Positions 19,854-28,032 of a stretch of 64,000 bases of DNA are shown piece by piece. Within the stretch, counting starts at the first letter, position 1. Each line of letters opens with the position of its first letter. The notes beneath the pieces were generated by a model. It was not told where the DNA came from. It searched no databases and saw nothing but the letters and a program-made list of their open reading frames with translations. The DNA is from Ignavibacteriota bacterium (GTDB taxonomy: Bacteria > Bacteroidota > Ignavibacteria > SZUA-365), in contig JACRFB010000012.1 in assembly GCA_016218045.1 (NCBI GenBank), positions 106,533 to 170,532 on the forward strand, in the 5' to 3' direction. The position numbers were made by a program, and so were the translations under genes.

Positions 19854-20339
19854 TTACCTGTTCAACAGGCGGCGGCCCTTCTGCGATTCGAGGATGCGCC
19901 GCACTTCCTTCATGAACGTGTCCTCGAACACGACGAGCTGCGCGATCTGTTTGGTGGAGAGGAGGTCCTTCAACCCGAGGACGTAGTCGCGGCGCGCCGC
20001 GGCCATTTCGGCGGCGATGTTTGTCAGCGCGGTGATTTCCTTCTGGACGTCGGCTTCGGAAGGTGTGCCTTTCGAGAGAGTGCGCAGCCGCGCGAGAATG
20101 TCCTGCCGCTGCTCGGCGCGGGCCTTTTCCGACGCGCGGAATTCCTTCTCGCGGGCGAAGAGCCGTATGGCCTGCTCCTCGTTCAGGTCCAGCGCCTCGA
20201 TCATCTTCAGATGCCGGTATTGCTCCAGTCGCTGCCGGCCGTTGACGCCGCCCGGCTCGTCGTCTTGCGCGCAGGCGTTTGCGGTGAGGATCAGCGTGAG
20301 CGGAAGGAGGAGGAGGAGGGGAAAATATCGGGTGTTCAT
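19854..20339 (-). CDS. Small exported helical protein, Spy/CpxP-like
   Basis: 161 residues. The signal peptide ends in ACA before Gln25. The rest is almost entirely charged helix (EQYRHLKMIEALDLNEEQAIRLFAREKEF), with the LNEEQ segment typical of Spy/CpxP/zinc-resistance-associated periplasmic proteins. These bind unfolded proteins or metals in the periplasm. The role here is inferred. It lies downstream of a sigma/anti-sigma pair and could be one of its targets. Confidence 0.6.
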   Translation of the reverse strand: MNTRYFPLLLLLPLTLILTANACAQDDEPGGVNGRQRLEQYRHLKMIEALDLNEEQAIRLFAREKEFRASEKARAEQRQDILARLRTLSKGTPSEADVQKEITALTNIAAEMAAARRDYVLGLKDLLSTKQIAQLVVFEDTFMKEVRRILESQKGRRLLNR

Positions 20340-20404
20340 GGTGACTCCTGTTTGGCAACAGAGTGGGGGCGTCGAATGCGGGCGTGGGAAGTGTTCCCGA
20401 TGTG

Positions 20405-21064
20405 TTACTGGGCCGGGACCGATGGAGCGGCGCTGTCGATAGCGTCGGCGGGCAGCAGCTCGAACAGGGTCTCGTCGTCGAGATACGCGCTTCCGGCGCG
20501 CACAAGCTCGGGGTATGCGACATCGGAGAACAGGACGCCCGTGACATCGAGTCCTTCGAGGGCCGCGTCGGAGACGGCGGGCAGCGTTGTTGTGGCGCCG
20601 CCATCGGCCGCGTTTGCCGCGACGAGTTCACCGCGCAGCGAGTCGCGCTGGGTTTCGTCGAGACTACCCAGGATGGTGCTGATCTCGTGCGTCGAGACAA
20701 GCGTGTCGTCGGACGGCGGTATATTCGGACCAAAAAGTATGATTCCCACGAGCAGGCAGGCCGCGGCGATACCTGGAAGCGCGAGGCGCGTGAACAGGGG
20801 GCCCGGCCTCCAAGCCCGCGCGCGCGGCGCGTCGATGCGCGCGTTGACCGCGACGATGAAGGAGGCATCGGTGAACATTGGACGCGGCGCCCGCTTCTCA
20901 ACGGAGAGTATCGTGAAGAGGGGACGCAACTCGTCGACACGCGCGCTGCAATCCGCGCATTGCGCCAGATGCGCTTCGACCTCGCGCGCGGCCTCGTCGC
21001 CGAGGGCGCCGGCAAGATAGTCGGGCAGTTCAGATTGAAGGGATGTGCATCGCATGTTTGACAT
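20405..21064 (-). CDS. Zinc-finger-type anti-sigma factor
   Basis: 219 residues. The N-terminal zf-HC2-like anti-sigma domain has the motif HLAQCADC near residues 32-39. One membrane segment (LALPGIAAACLLVGIILF, about 92-110) leads to an extracytoplasmic tail of about 105 residues. It overlaps the sigma gene's 3' end by 35 bp (26 bp if the second ATG at 21055 is used), so the two proteins are probably made in fixed ratio. Confidence 0.82.
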   Translation of the reverse strand: MSNMRCTSLQSELPDYLAGALGDEAAREVEAHLAQCADCSARVDELRPLFTILSVEKRAPRPMFTDASFIVAVNARIDAPRARAWRPGPLFTRLALPGIAAACLLVGIILFGPNIPPSDDTLVSTHEISTILGSLDETQRDSLRGELVAANAADGGATTTLPAVSDAALEGLDVTGVLFSDVAYPELVRAGSAYLDDETLFELLPADAIDSAAPSVPAQ

Positions 21065-21596
21065 GCTCCTCGATTTTGCGCACGGCGTGAAAATAGTTGG
21101 CCTTGAGTCCGCCCACGCTTGTGTTCAGCAGCGCGGCGATTTGTTCGTAGGGCATTTCTTCGTAGTAGCGGAGCAGGAACACCTGCTTTTGTTTTGTTGG
21201 TAGTGTGTCGATGGCCGCCTCGATGAGGGTGCGCGTCTCGCTCTGTTCCATCGTTGTGTCGGGCGCGTCGGCCGCGTCGGAGGGCGCGGAGTCGATGATG
21301 CTGTCGATGTGAAAAAAGTTGCGCAGGTTTTTCCGACGAAGGTGGTTGAGACTGAGATTCCGGGCGATGGTGTACAGCCATGTGAAGATTTGTGAATCGC
21401 CGCGGAAATCCGCCACGCCGTGGTAGGCGCGCACAAAGACGTCCTGCGCGATATCGAGGGCGTCGTCATGGTCCGACACCAGACGCCGGACCAGCCAATA
21501 CACCTTGTCCTGATACCTCCGCACGACCTCATTGAACGCATCGCGCCTGCCTTGCCTGCACAGCGCGATCAATTCCTGGTCGGTTCGGTTTCTCAT
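21030..21596 (-). CDS. ECF-type RNA polymerase sigma factor
   Basis: 188 residues. Sigma region 2 spans about 10-80 (DKVYWLVRRLVSDHDDALDIAQDVFVRAY, then FTWLYTIARNLSLNHLRRK). Region 4 spans about 125-180 (LPTKQKQVFLLRYYEEMPYEQIAALLNTSVGGLKANYFHAVRK). It is the first gene of the long minus-strand run 21596-12863 and is paired with an overlapping zinc-type anti-sigma gene. A possible -7 element TAAATTGC lies about 25 bp upstream (21616-21623) without a good -33 element. Confidence 0.93.
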   Translation of the reverse strand: MRNRTDQELIALCRQGRRDAFNEVVRRYQDKVYWLVRRLVSDHDDALDIAQDVFVRAYHGVADFRGDSQIFTWLYTIARNLSLNHLRRKNLRNFFHIDSIIDSAPSDAADAPDTTMEQSETRTLIEAAIDTLPTKQKQVFLLRYYEEMPYEQIAALLNTSVGGLKANYFHAVRKIEEHVKHAMHIPSI

Positions 21597-21790
21597 TCGT
21601 GTGCTTTTCTGGTCCGCAATTTAGAAACATGTGCCGCATCTGGGTTTAATCTCGATAACATCATGTCACGAATCAAATCAAAACCCGATGGAATAGTGTT
21701 GTAATTCTTTCAATAGCGCTTGCTTTTGAGTTTGTCTTAGCTGATTTTTGTTGGAGCATCATCCACATTCGCCCCACTTCTACGAAATAG

Positions 21791-23824
21791 TTGCAAACCT
21801 CAAAGTCACACGCTCCGTCACTGGGTGCCTCGGAGCAGGCAGCCAATATTTGTGCGTTCCTCGGTTCGCCGGTTCTGTTCTATGACAGACAGACCGGTAT
21901 ACACGCAGCGAACGCCGAAGGTGTGGCGTGGCTCGAGCGGCACGAACTCCGGGAGGGGATGCCGGGCTTCGAGAAGCTGTTCCTGCCGGAAATCGGTAGT
22001 GAGACACTGGCCGAGGGTTTCGAGGCGGTGGCGGCGGGCGCGGGTCCGCGTCTGCAGCGCTGCGCGCAGCTCGATGCCGACGGCGCGAGTGTGCCGTTTC
22101 TGTTCCTGCTCTCGCCCGCGTCCTTCGAGGGGCGCGATTCGGTATGCGTGCAGCCGCTGGACGTGCCCATGCCGCAGCACGAGGAACCGCGGGGCGATCT
22201 CAATCTGCTCGTGAAAGAACGCACGGCGGAGATCTCGGAATTAAACGGCTTTCTCACGGCAATTGTTGACAGCAGCACCGAAACGTGCATCATCGCCATC
22301 GGAACCAACGGCACGATACTGAGTTTCAACGAGGGCGCCTGCCGCATGTTTCTGCATATACGCGCCGACGTGGTCGGACGCATGCATGCGTCACGGCTTT
22401 TCGACCAGGCGGCGGAGGAGGACGGGACGTACGCCGCGCTCGAGCGCGAGGCGCGCACGCGCGGCAAGTGTCAGCGCATGGTGACGCTGCGGCGCCGCGA
22501 CGACGGTGTGTTTCCGGCGCTCATCGACCTGACGCCCCTGCTCAGCGCCGACGGTTCGCTGCTCGGCACCCTGCTCATCGGGCGCGATGTGACCGAGACG
22601 TTGCGCACACAGCGCGCGCTCGAGGAGAAAAAGGACCAGCTCGAGTTCATGAACCATCTGTCGCTGGGCATCAGCCAGACCCTGGAACTCGAGGCCATCT
22701 GCTCCATCGCGCTGCAGCGCCTCGTCGAAAAATTCAACGGCGTGCTGGGCGGGATCTTCCTGAAAAATCGGACGGACGGCTCCCTTGCGCTCGTTGTCAG
22801 CGAGCCGCGCGCGCTGCGCGGTCGGTACGCGGAAATGCTCACGCCGTCGCCCGACGACCGCGTGCTCGCGGAAGAGGGCGAGGTGCTGCTGCACGACTTG
22901 TCGCACATGGCGATTCTGACAGCGGCCGACGGCACCGCGCATCCGCGCTCGAAACTCATCCTGCCCCTGCTGCCGAAGGCCTCGTTCCTCGGCATGCTCG
23001 TGATACTCGTCAAGGAGCCGCTCACACGGTCGGAGGAATTCCTCAGCTTCCTCTCCGCGCTCGGCATGACGGTGGGAGGGGCCATCGAGAACGCCATCCT
23101 GTACTTCGAGTCGCTCAAGAAATCCATCGAGATCAAAAAGCAGAACCAGGAACTCGACGAGTTCGCCTACGTGGTGTCGCACGATCTCAAGGAGCCGCTT
23201 GCGGGCATTTCGTTCATCTCGAACCTGCTGATGGACGAGTACTACGACACACTCGACGACACGGCGAAAGTGTACATCAACAACCTGAAGGACTTCTCGC
23301 AGAGGCTCGGGTCGCTCATCGACTCGCTGCTCGAGCTGTCTCGCATCGGCCGCATGAATCAACCCATGGAGGCCGTGAAGATCATCGACGTGATCAGCAG
23401 CGTGAGCCAGAGTCTGAGCTTCAGGATCTCCACCAAGGAGACGCAGATCACACTTCCCGAGGAACTCCCGCAGGTGCACGGCGAACGCACGCGTGTCGAG
23501 CAGGTGTTCTTCAACCTTCTGAGCAACGCGATCAAGTTCAACGACAAGGACAAGGTTGTCGTGGAAATCGCGTGGAAGGAATTCGACGAACGCTTCTACG
23601 AGTTTTCGATCCGCGACAACGGTATCGGCATCGAACCCCAGTACTTCGAGAAGATCTTCAAGATCTTCGAGCGTCTGCATCAGCGCGAGGAGTACGAGGG
23701 TAACGGCGCGGGTCTCACCATCGTGAAAAAAATCGTCGAACATCACGGCGGCAGAATTTGGCTGCAGTCGGAACTCGGCATGGGAACCGAATTCCATTTC
23801 ACCCTCCCCAAGACACCTCAATGA
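21791..23824 (+). CDS. Sensor histidine kinase (PAS, GAF, HisKA, HATPase)
   Basis: 677 residues from TTG 21791. Domains in order: a PAS-like N terminus (about 15-120), a PAS domain (about 150-265), a GAF domain (about 290-435), HisKA with phospho-acceptor His464 in YVVSHDLKEPL, and HATPase_c with NLLSNAIKF, DNGIGIEP and GNGAGLTIVKKIVEHHGG. No membrane segment is seen, so it is probably cytoplasmic. The start is uncertain: TTG 21791 has no Shine-Dalgarno, and the first ATG (21959) would cut the first domain. It lies 16 bp before an NtrC-type regulator, its likely partner. Confidence 0.92.
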   Translation: MQTSKSHAPSLGASEQAANICAFLGSPVLFYDRQTGIHAANAEGVAWLERHELREGMPGFEKLFLPEIGSETLAEGFEAVAAGAGPRLQRCAQLDADGASVPFLFLLSPASFEGRDSVCVQPLDVPMPQHEEPRGDLNLLVKERTAEISELNGFLTAIVDSSTETCIIAIGTNGTILSFNEGACRMFLHIRADVVGRMHASRLFDQAAEEDGTYAALEREARTRGKCQRMVTLRRRDDGVFPALIDLTPLLSADGSLLGTLLIGRDVTETLRTQRALEEKKDQLEFMNHLSLGISQTLELEAICSIALQRLVEKFNGVLGGIFLKNRTDGSLALVVSEPRALRGRYAEMLTPSPDDRVLAEEGEVLLHDLSHMAILTAADGTAHPRSKLILPLLPKASFLGMLVILVKEPLTRSEEFLSFLSALGMTVGGAIENAILYFESLKKSIEIKKQNQELDEFAYVVSHDLKEPLAGISFISNLLMDEYYDTLDDTAKVYINNLKDFSQRLGSLIDSLLELSRIGRMNQPMEAVKIIDVISSVSQSLSFRISTKETQITLPEELPQVHGERTRVEQVFFNLLSNAIKFNDKDKVVVEIAWKEFDERFYEFSIRDNGIGIEPQYFEKIFKIFERLHQREEYEGNGAGLTIVKKIVEHHGGRIWLQSELGMGTEFHFTLPKTPQ

Positions 23825-23840
23825 ACGCGCGAGCGAAGCA

Positions 23841-25253
23841 ATGACCGGCAATGAACCGAAAGCAAAATCAGGCGCATCCATCCTGGTTGTGGACGACGAG
23901 AAACTGTTTCGCGATGTCCTTACTGCGAAGCTTATCGAAAACGGCTACGTGTGCGACAACGCGATCAACGGAATCGAGGCGATAAACAAGATCCAGCGCC
24001 AGCAATACGACGTGATCCTCCTCGACATCAAGATGCCGCGCGTGAACGGCATCGAGGTGCTCAAACACATCAGCGAGAACACGCTGAGTTCGGAGGTGAT
24101 CATGCTCACCACCTTCACCGACGTGCGCACCGCGGTCGAGACCGTCAAACTCGGCGCGTACGACTACGTGACGAAGCCGTACAATCTCACGGAACTGCTG
24201 CAGACGATCGAGCGCGCACTCGACCATCGCAAGCTGAAGCTCGAAAACGTGCTGCTCAAATCGGAACTCGAGCGCCGGCATCAGGCGAAAAACGTGATCG
24301 GCACGAGTTCCGCGTTCCAGCAGGTGCTCGACACCGTGTACAAGGTGGCGCCGACCGACAGCAACGTGCTCATCACGGGTCCGAGCGGCTCGGGCAAGGA
24401 GGTGGTCGCGAACCTGCTGTACAAGATGAGCAGCAGGAAGGACAAACCCTTCGTGGCGCTCGATTGCGCGTCCATTCCCGAGAACCTGCTCGAGAGCGAG
24501 CTGTTCGGGCACGAGCGCGGCGCATTCACCGACGCGATGGTGCTGAAACACGGCATGGTGGAAGTGGCGAACAACGGCACCATGTTCCTCGACGAAATCG
24601 GGGAGATCAGTCTGTCGATACAGCCCAAGCTGCTGCGCTTCCTGCAGACGGGTGAGTTCCGCCGCATCGGCGGCACGCAGGCCATGAAGGCCAACGTGCG
24701 TGTGATCGCCGCGACGAACAAGAATCTGAAAGAAATGGTGAAGCTCGGCACGTTCCGCGAGGACCTGCTGTTCCGCCTCAACGTGATCGCGCTCAACCTT
24801 CCGCCGCTGGCGGACCGCAAGGAAGACGTGCCGGATCTGGTCGAGCATTTCCTGCAGGCCAAGTCGCGCGGGAAGGAAACGAAGCAGTTCAGTCCGGCCG
24901 CGATGCAGAAACTCGTCAACTACTACTGGCCGGGCAACGTGCGCGAACTCGAAAACGTGGTGGAGCGCGCGATCATCCTGACCAGCGGCGACGTGATCGA
25001 ACCGGCTGACATCATGCTCGATTACGCGAACGGCAACGAAACCATGGGCGCCCCTTCGAGCGAAGTGGCGAAGATGTCGCTGAGCGACATGGAATCGATA
25101 CACATCGAGCGCGTGCTGAAGGAGCAGAACTACAACAAGCGCGCAGCGGCCGACATACTCGGCATCAGTCTGCGCACCCTGTACACGAAGATCTACGATT
25201 ATCAGATACACATTCCGTCCGGCCGCGGCGGGGGAAGCAACGCTCATTCCTGA
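23841..25253 (+). CDS. Sigma-54-dependent response regulator (NtrC family)
   Basis: 470 residues. The receiver domain (about 8-125) has phospho-acceptor Asp62 in LLDIKMPR. The AAA+ domain (about 150-385) has Walker A GPSGSGKE at 180-187 and Walker B MFLDEIGE. The sigma-54 contact loop reads GAFTDA (227-232) instead of the standard GAFTGA. The C-terminal Fis-type helix-turn-helix (NYNKRAAADILGISLRTLYTKI) is near 430-455. Following the histidine kinase by 16 bp, it forms a two-component system with it. One candidate target in the window is the sigma-54 promoter at 34429. Confidence 0.94.
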   Translation: MTGNEPKAKSGASILVVDDEKLFRDVLTAKLIENGYVCDNAINGIEAINKIQRQQYDVILLDIKMPRVNGIEVLKHISENTLSSEVIMLTTFTDVRTAVETVKLGAYDYVTKPYNLTELLQTIERALDHRKLKLENVLLKSELERRHQAKNVIGTSSAFQQVLDTVYKVAPTDSNVLITGPSGSGKEVVANLLYKMSSRKDKPFVALDCASIPENLLESELFGHERGAFTDAMVLKHGMVEVANNGTMFLDEIGEISLSIQPKLLRFLQTGEFRRIGGTQAMKANVRVIAATNKNLKEMVKLGTFREDLLFRLNVIALNLPPLADRKEDVPDLVEHFLQAKSRGKETKQFSPAAMQKLVNYYWPGNVRELENVVERAIILTSGDVIEPADIMLDYANGNETMGAPSSEVAKMSLSDMESIHIERVLKEQNYNKRAAADILGISLRTLYTKIYDYQIHIPSGRGGGSNAHS

Positions 25254-25332
25254 TCCCGACTCCGGCGACGATCACCTGCGCGCGGACGCGACAGCCGTCG
25301 CTCCGCGCGCGGCACACACGACAGCGACAATC

Positions 25333-27411
25333 ATGCCTGACTGGAAACGCCTTCTCGTCACATCCGCCCTGCCGTACGCAAACGGCGCGGTGCATCTCGG
25401 CCATCTTGCGGGCGCCTATCTGCCCGCCGACATCTACGTGCGGTATCACCGCCTGCGCGGCACGGATGTCGTCTACATCTGCGGCTCCGACGAGCACGGC
25501 GTCAGCATCCTGATCTCCGCGACGCGGGAGGGGAGCACGCCGCAGACGATCATCGACCGCTATCACGACATCAACCGCAGCGCCTTCGCGCGCGCGGGCA
25601 TCAGTTTCGACAACTACTCGCGCACGTCGCTGCCGCTGCATCACGAGACGGCGCGCGAGTGGTTCCTCGATTTTCATTCGCGCGGACTTCTGCGCAGCGC
25701 CGTCGAGCAGCAGCTCTTCGACGAGCACGCGGGCATGTTCCTGCCCGACCGCTTTGTGACCGGCACCTGCCCGCACTGCGGCTACGACCGCGCGTACGGC
25801 GACCAGTGCGAAAACTGCAGCAAGTACTACGCGCAGACCGAGCTGCTCAATCCGAAGAGCCTGCTCTCGGGCGAGACGCCCGTCGTGCGCAACGCGACAC
25901 ACTGGTATTTCCCGCTCGGCGATTATCAGGAGCGGCTCGAGGCCTTTGTCGACGGGCACGAAAACGACTGGAAGGACACCGTGCTGCAGCAGGTGCGGAG
26001 CTGGCTGAAGGCCGGGCTGTCCGACCGTCCCATCTCGCGCGATCTTGAGTGGGGCGTAAAAGTGCCGCTCGACAACGCGGCGGGCAAGGTGCTCTACGTC
26101 TGGTTCGAAGCCGTGCTCGGGTATATCTCCTCCACGAAGGAGTGGGCGGCGGCACAGGGTGATCCCGAGCGCTGGAAACAGTACTGGTGCGACGAATCGA
26201 CGCGCTACGTCGCGTTTATCGGCAAGGATAACATCGTCTTTCATTGCCTGATGTTCCCCGCCATGTTGATGGGGAAGGGCGGCTACATCCTTCCCGACAA
26301 CGTGCCCGCGAACGAATTCCTCAATCTCGAAGGACAGAAGTTTTCGAAGAGCAGAAACTGGTCGATCGAGGTCGATGAATTTCTCGACCGTTTCCCCGCC
26401 GATCCGTTGCGGTACACGCTCACGATGAACATGCCCGAGACGCGCGACAGCGATTTCACCTGGCGCGATTTCCAGGCGCGGAACAACAATGAACTCGCCG
26501 ACATCGTCGGCAATTTCATCAACCGCACGGTCCACTTCGCGCATCGCAATTTCGAGGGACGCGTTCCCGCCGCCATCGAAGCTGACGAAGCCGACCGCGC
26601 CTTCCGCGCGGAATTCGGGGCCGCGGCCGAAGCGGTGGGCGCAGCATTCGACCGCTTCAAATTCCGTGACGGTTTGCAGGCGGCGATGAACTTCGCGCGG
26701 CTCTGCAACAAGTACTTCAACGACGCCGAACCCTGGAAGCGGGTGAAAGACGATCCCGCGCGCGCGGCCTCCACCATCCGTACCTGTCTCGACGCCGTGT
26801 ACGCGCTCGGCATTTTGCTCGCGCCGGTGCTGCCGGAAACAGCCGAACGGATCAAACGCCTGCTGCAGCTTCCTCCCGAGGCGCCCTGGTCGTGGGAGGC
26901 AATACAGTCCTGCACACTCGCGGAAGGGCAGACCATCGGCGCGCCGGAAATCCTCTTCACCAAAATCGAGGACAGCGCCATCGAGGCCGCAACGGCGCTG
27001 CTCGGCGCGGGTCTCGACACCGCCGCGCCTGCGCAGGAAACCGCGCCCGCCTCGGCGCCCGCTCCGGAGTATGCGCCGTTCAAGGACCAGATAGGCATCG
27101 ACAGTGTCGGTGTGCTCGATCTGCGTGTGGGGCTCGTGCTCGAGGCCGAGCGTGTTCCAAAATCGGACAAGCTGCTCCGATTAAAGGTTGACATCGGCTG
27201 CGAGACGCGGCAGATCGTGGCCGGCATCGGCGCGCGGTACGAGGCGGCGGACCTCCCCGGACGCAAGGTGGTCGTCGTGGCGAACCTCGCCCCCGCAAAA
27301 ATCCGCGGCGTCGAGTCGCAGGGTATGCTGCTCGCCTCATCCATCGGTGGCGAGGCGCCGCTGCTTGTCGCGGCGGACCCGGCGGCCGTACCGGGAAGTG
27401 TGGTGAAGTAG
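25333..27411 (+). CDS. metG: Methionyl-tRNA synthetase
   Basis: 692 residues. The class I synthetase signatures are HLGH (21-24) and KFSKS (about 336-340). A zinc knuckle, CPHCGYDRAYGDQCENC, lies near 150-166. The anticodon-binding helical domain is followed by an Ala/Pro linker and a C-terminal OB-fold tRNA-binding domain (about 582-690), as in the long MetG form. The 79 bp upstream show no clear promoter, so it may be read from the kinase/regulator operon. Confidence 0.97.
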   Translation: MPDWKRLLVTSALPYANGAVHLGHLAGAYLPADIYVRYHRLRGTDVVYICGSDEHGVSILISATREGSTPQTIIDRYHDINRSAFARAGISFDNYSRTSLPLHHETAREWFLDFHSRGLLRSAVEQQLFDEHAGMFLPDRFVTGTCPHCGYDRAYGDQCENCSKYYAQTELLNPKSLLSGETPVVRNATHWYFPLGDYQERLEAFVDGHENDWKDTVLQQVRSWLKAGLSDRPISRDLEWGVKVPLDNAAGKVLYVWFEAVLGYISSTKEWAAAQGDPERWKQYWCDESTRYVAFIGKDNIVFHCLMFPAMLMGKGGYILPDNVPANEFLNLEGQKFSKSRNWSIEVDEFLDRFPADPLRYTLTMNMPETRDSDFTWRDFQARNNNELADIVGNFINRTVHFAHRNFEGRVPAAIEADEADRAFRAEFGAAAEAVGAAFDRFKFRDGLQAAMNFARLCNKYFNDAEPWKRVKDDPARAASTIRTCLDAVYALGILLAPVLPETAERIKRLLQLPPEAPWSWEAIQSCTLAEGQTIGAPEILFTKIEDSAIEAATALLGAGLDTAAPAQETAPASAPAPEYAPFKDQIGIDSVGVLDLRVGLVLEAERVPKSDKLLRLKVDIGCETRQIVAGIGARYEAADLPGRKVVVVANLAPAKIRGVESQGMLLASSIGGEAPLLVAADPAAVPGSVVK

Positions 27412-27413
27412 GC

Positions 27414-27932
27414 ATGAGCGGCGCGCACACACGCGGCATTCTCGCGACAGGCCTCCCGCTGATTTTGTTCGCCTGTTTCGCCCTGTCGTGCGACCACGGG
27501 CTTTCGCCCGACATGGCGCGCGCGTCCGCCTCGGAGACGCCGGGTTTCGAAGGGACCATCACCGTCACCTCGCGCTGGCCCGCGGCCGACAGTCTGATGG
27601 ACCTGCGCGTCGTGGCCATACGCGTGTTCCCGCCGACAAACATCCTGCAGGAGTACCTCAACGGGACTCTCCTTTTTTCGGATAAACTGGTCCTGAATCA
27701 GGACACGCAGACCTACACGTTGCGTATGCCCGGGCTCAGCGGCGTTTTCCAATACGTGGCGGTCGCGCAGCAGTACGCGGCGAATCCGTTTGCCGACTGG
27801 CGCGTGGTGGGCGTGTACACCATGACGGGCAATCCGGCCGCGCACGCGCCGGTGGACCTCGGCGCGGGGGCGTTCCGCCGCGGTATCGACATCACCGTCG
27901 ATTTCGTGAATCTGCCGCCGCAGCCCTTCTGA
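27414..27932 (+). CDS. Lipoprotein of unknown function
   Basis: 172 residues. The signal sequence ends FALSC, with the lipidated Cys near residue 26. The mature part is beta-rich, with segments such as GFEGTITVTSRWP and RGIDITVDFVNL, and may be an immunoglobulin-like fold. No functional motif was recognised. It starts 2 bp after the metG stop, so the two are probably co-transcribed. Confidence 0.7.
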   Translation: MSGAHTRGILATGLPLILFACFALSCDHGLSPDMARASASETPGFEGTITVTSRWPAADSLMDLRVVAIRVFPPTNILQEYLNGTLLFSDKLVLNQDTQTYTLRMPGLSGVFQYVAVAQQYAANPFADWRVVGVYTMTGNPAAHAPVDLGAGAFRRGIDITVDFVNLPPQPF

Positions 27933-27937
27933 GTTTG

Positions 27938-27968
27938 TTGGCTCTGCGCGGCCCTTTTTGTAGCTTGT
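27938..27968 (+). promoter_or_regulatory. Bacteroidota-type promoter of the pyrophosphorylase fusion gene
   Basis: TTG (27938-27940), 20 bp, TAGCTTGT (27961-27968), about 65 bp before the ATG at 28033. It starts just after the lipoprotein stop codon. Confidence 0.6.
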
Positions 27969-28032
27969 GTCGTCCGGGAGAATCACCGGCGAGACCCCCA
28001 CACAGCGTATTCCACGTTTCCTTGAGGATCAC

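Noticed and set aside
21597..21790. Promoter for the histidine kinase in the AT-richer divergent gap
   Set aside because: Several TA and TTG fragments are present, but no pair has the 19-21 bp spacing seen elsewhere, and no sigma-54 site was found.
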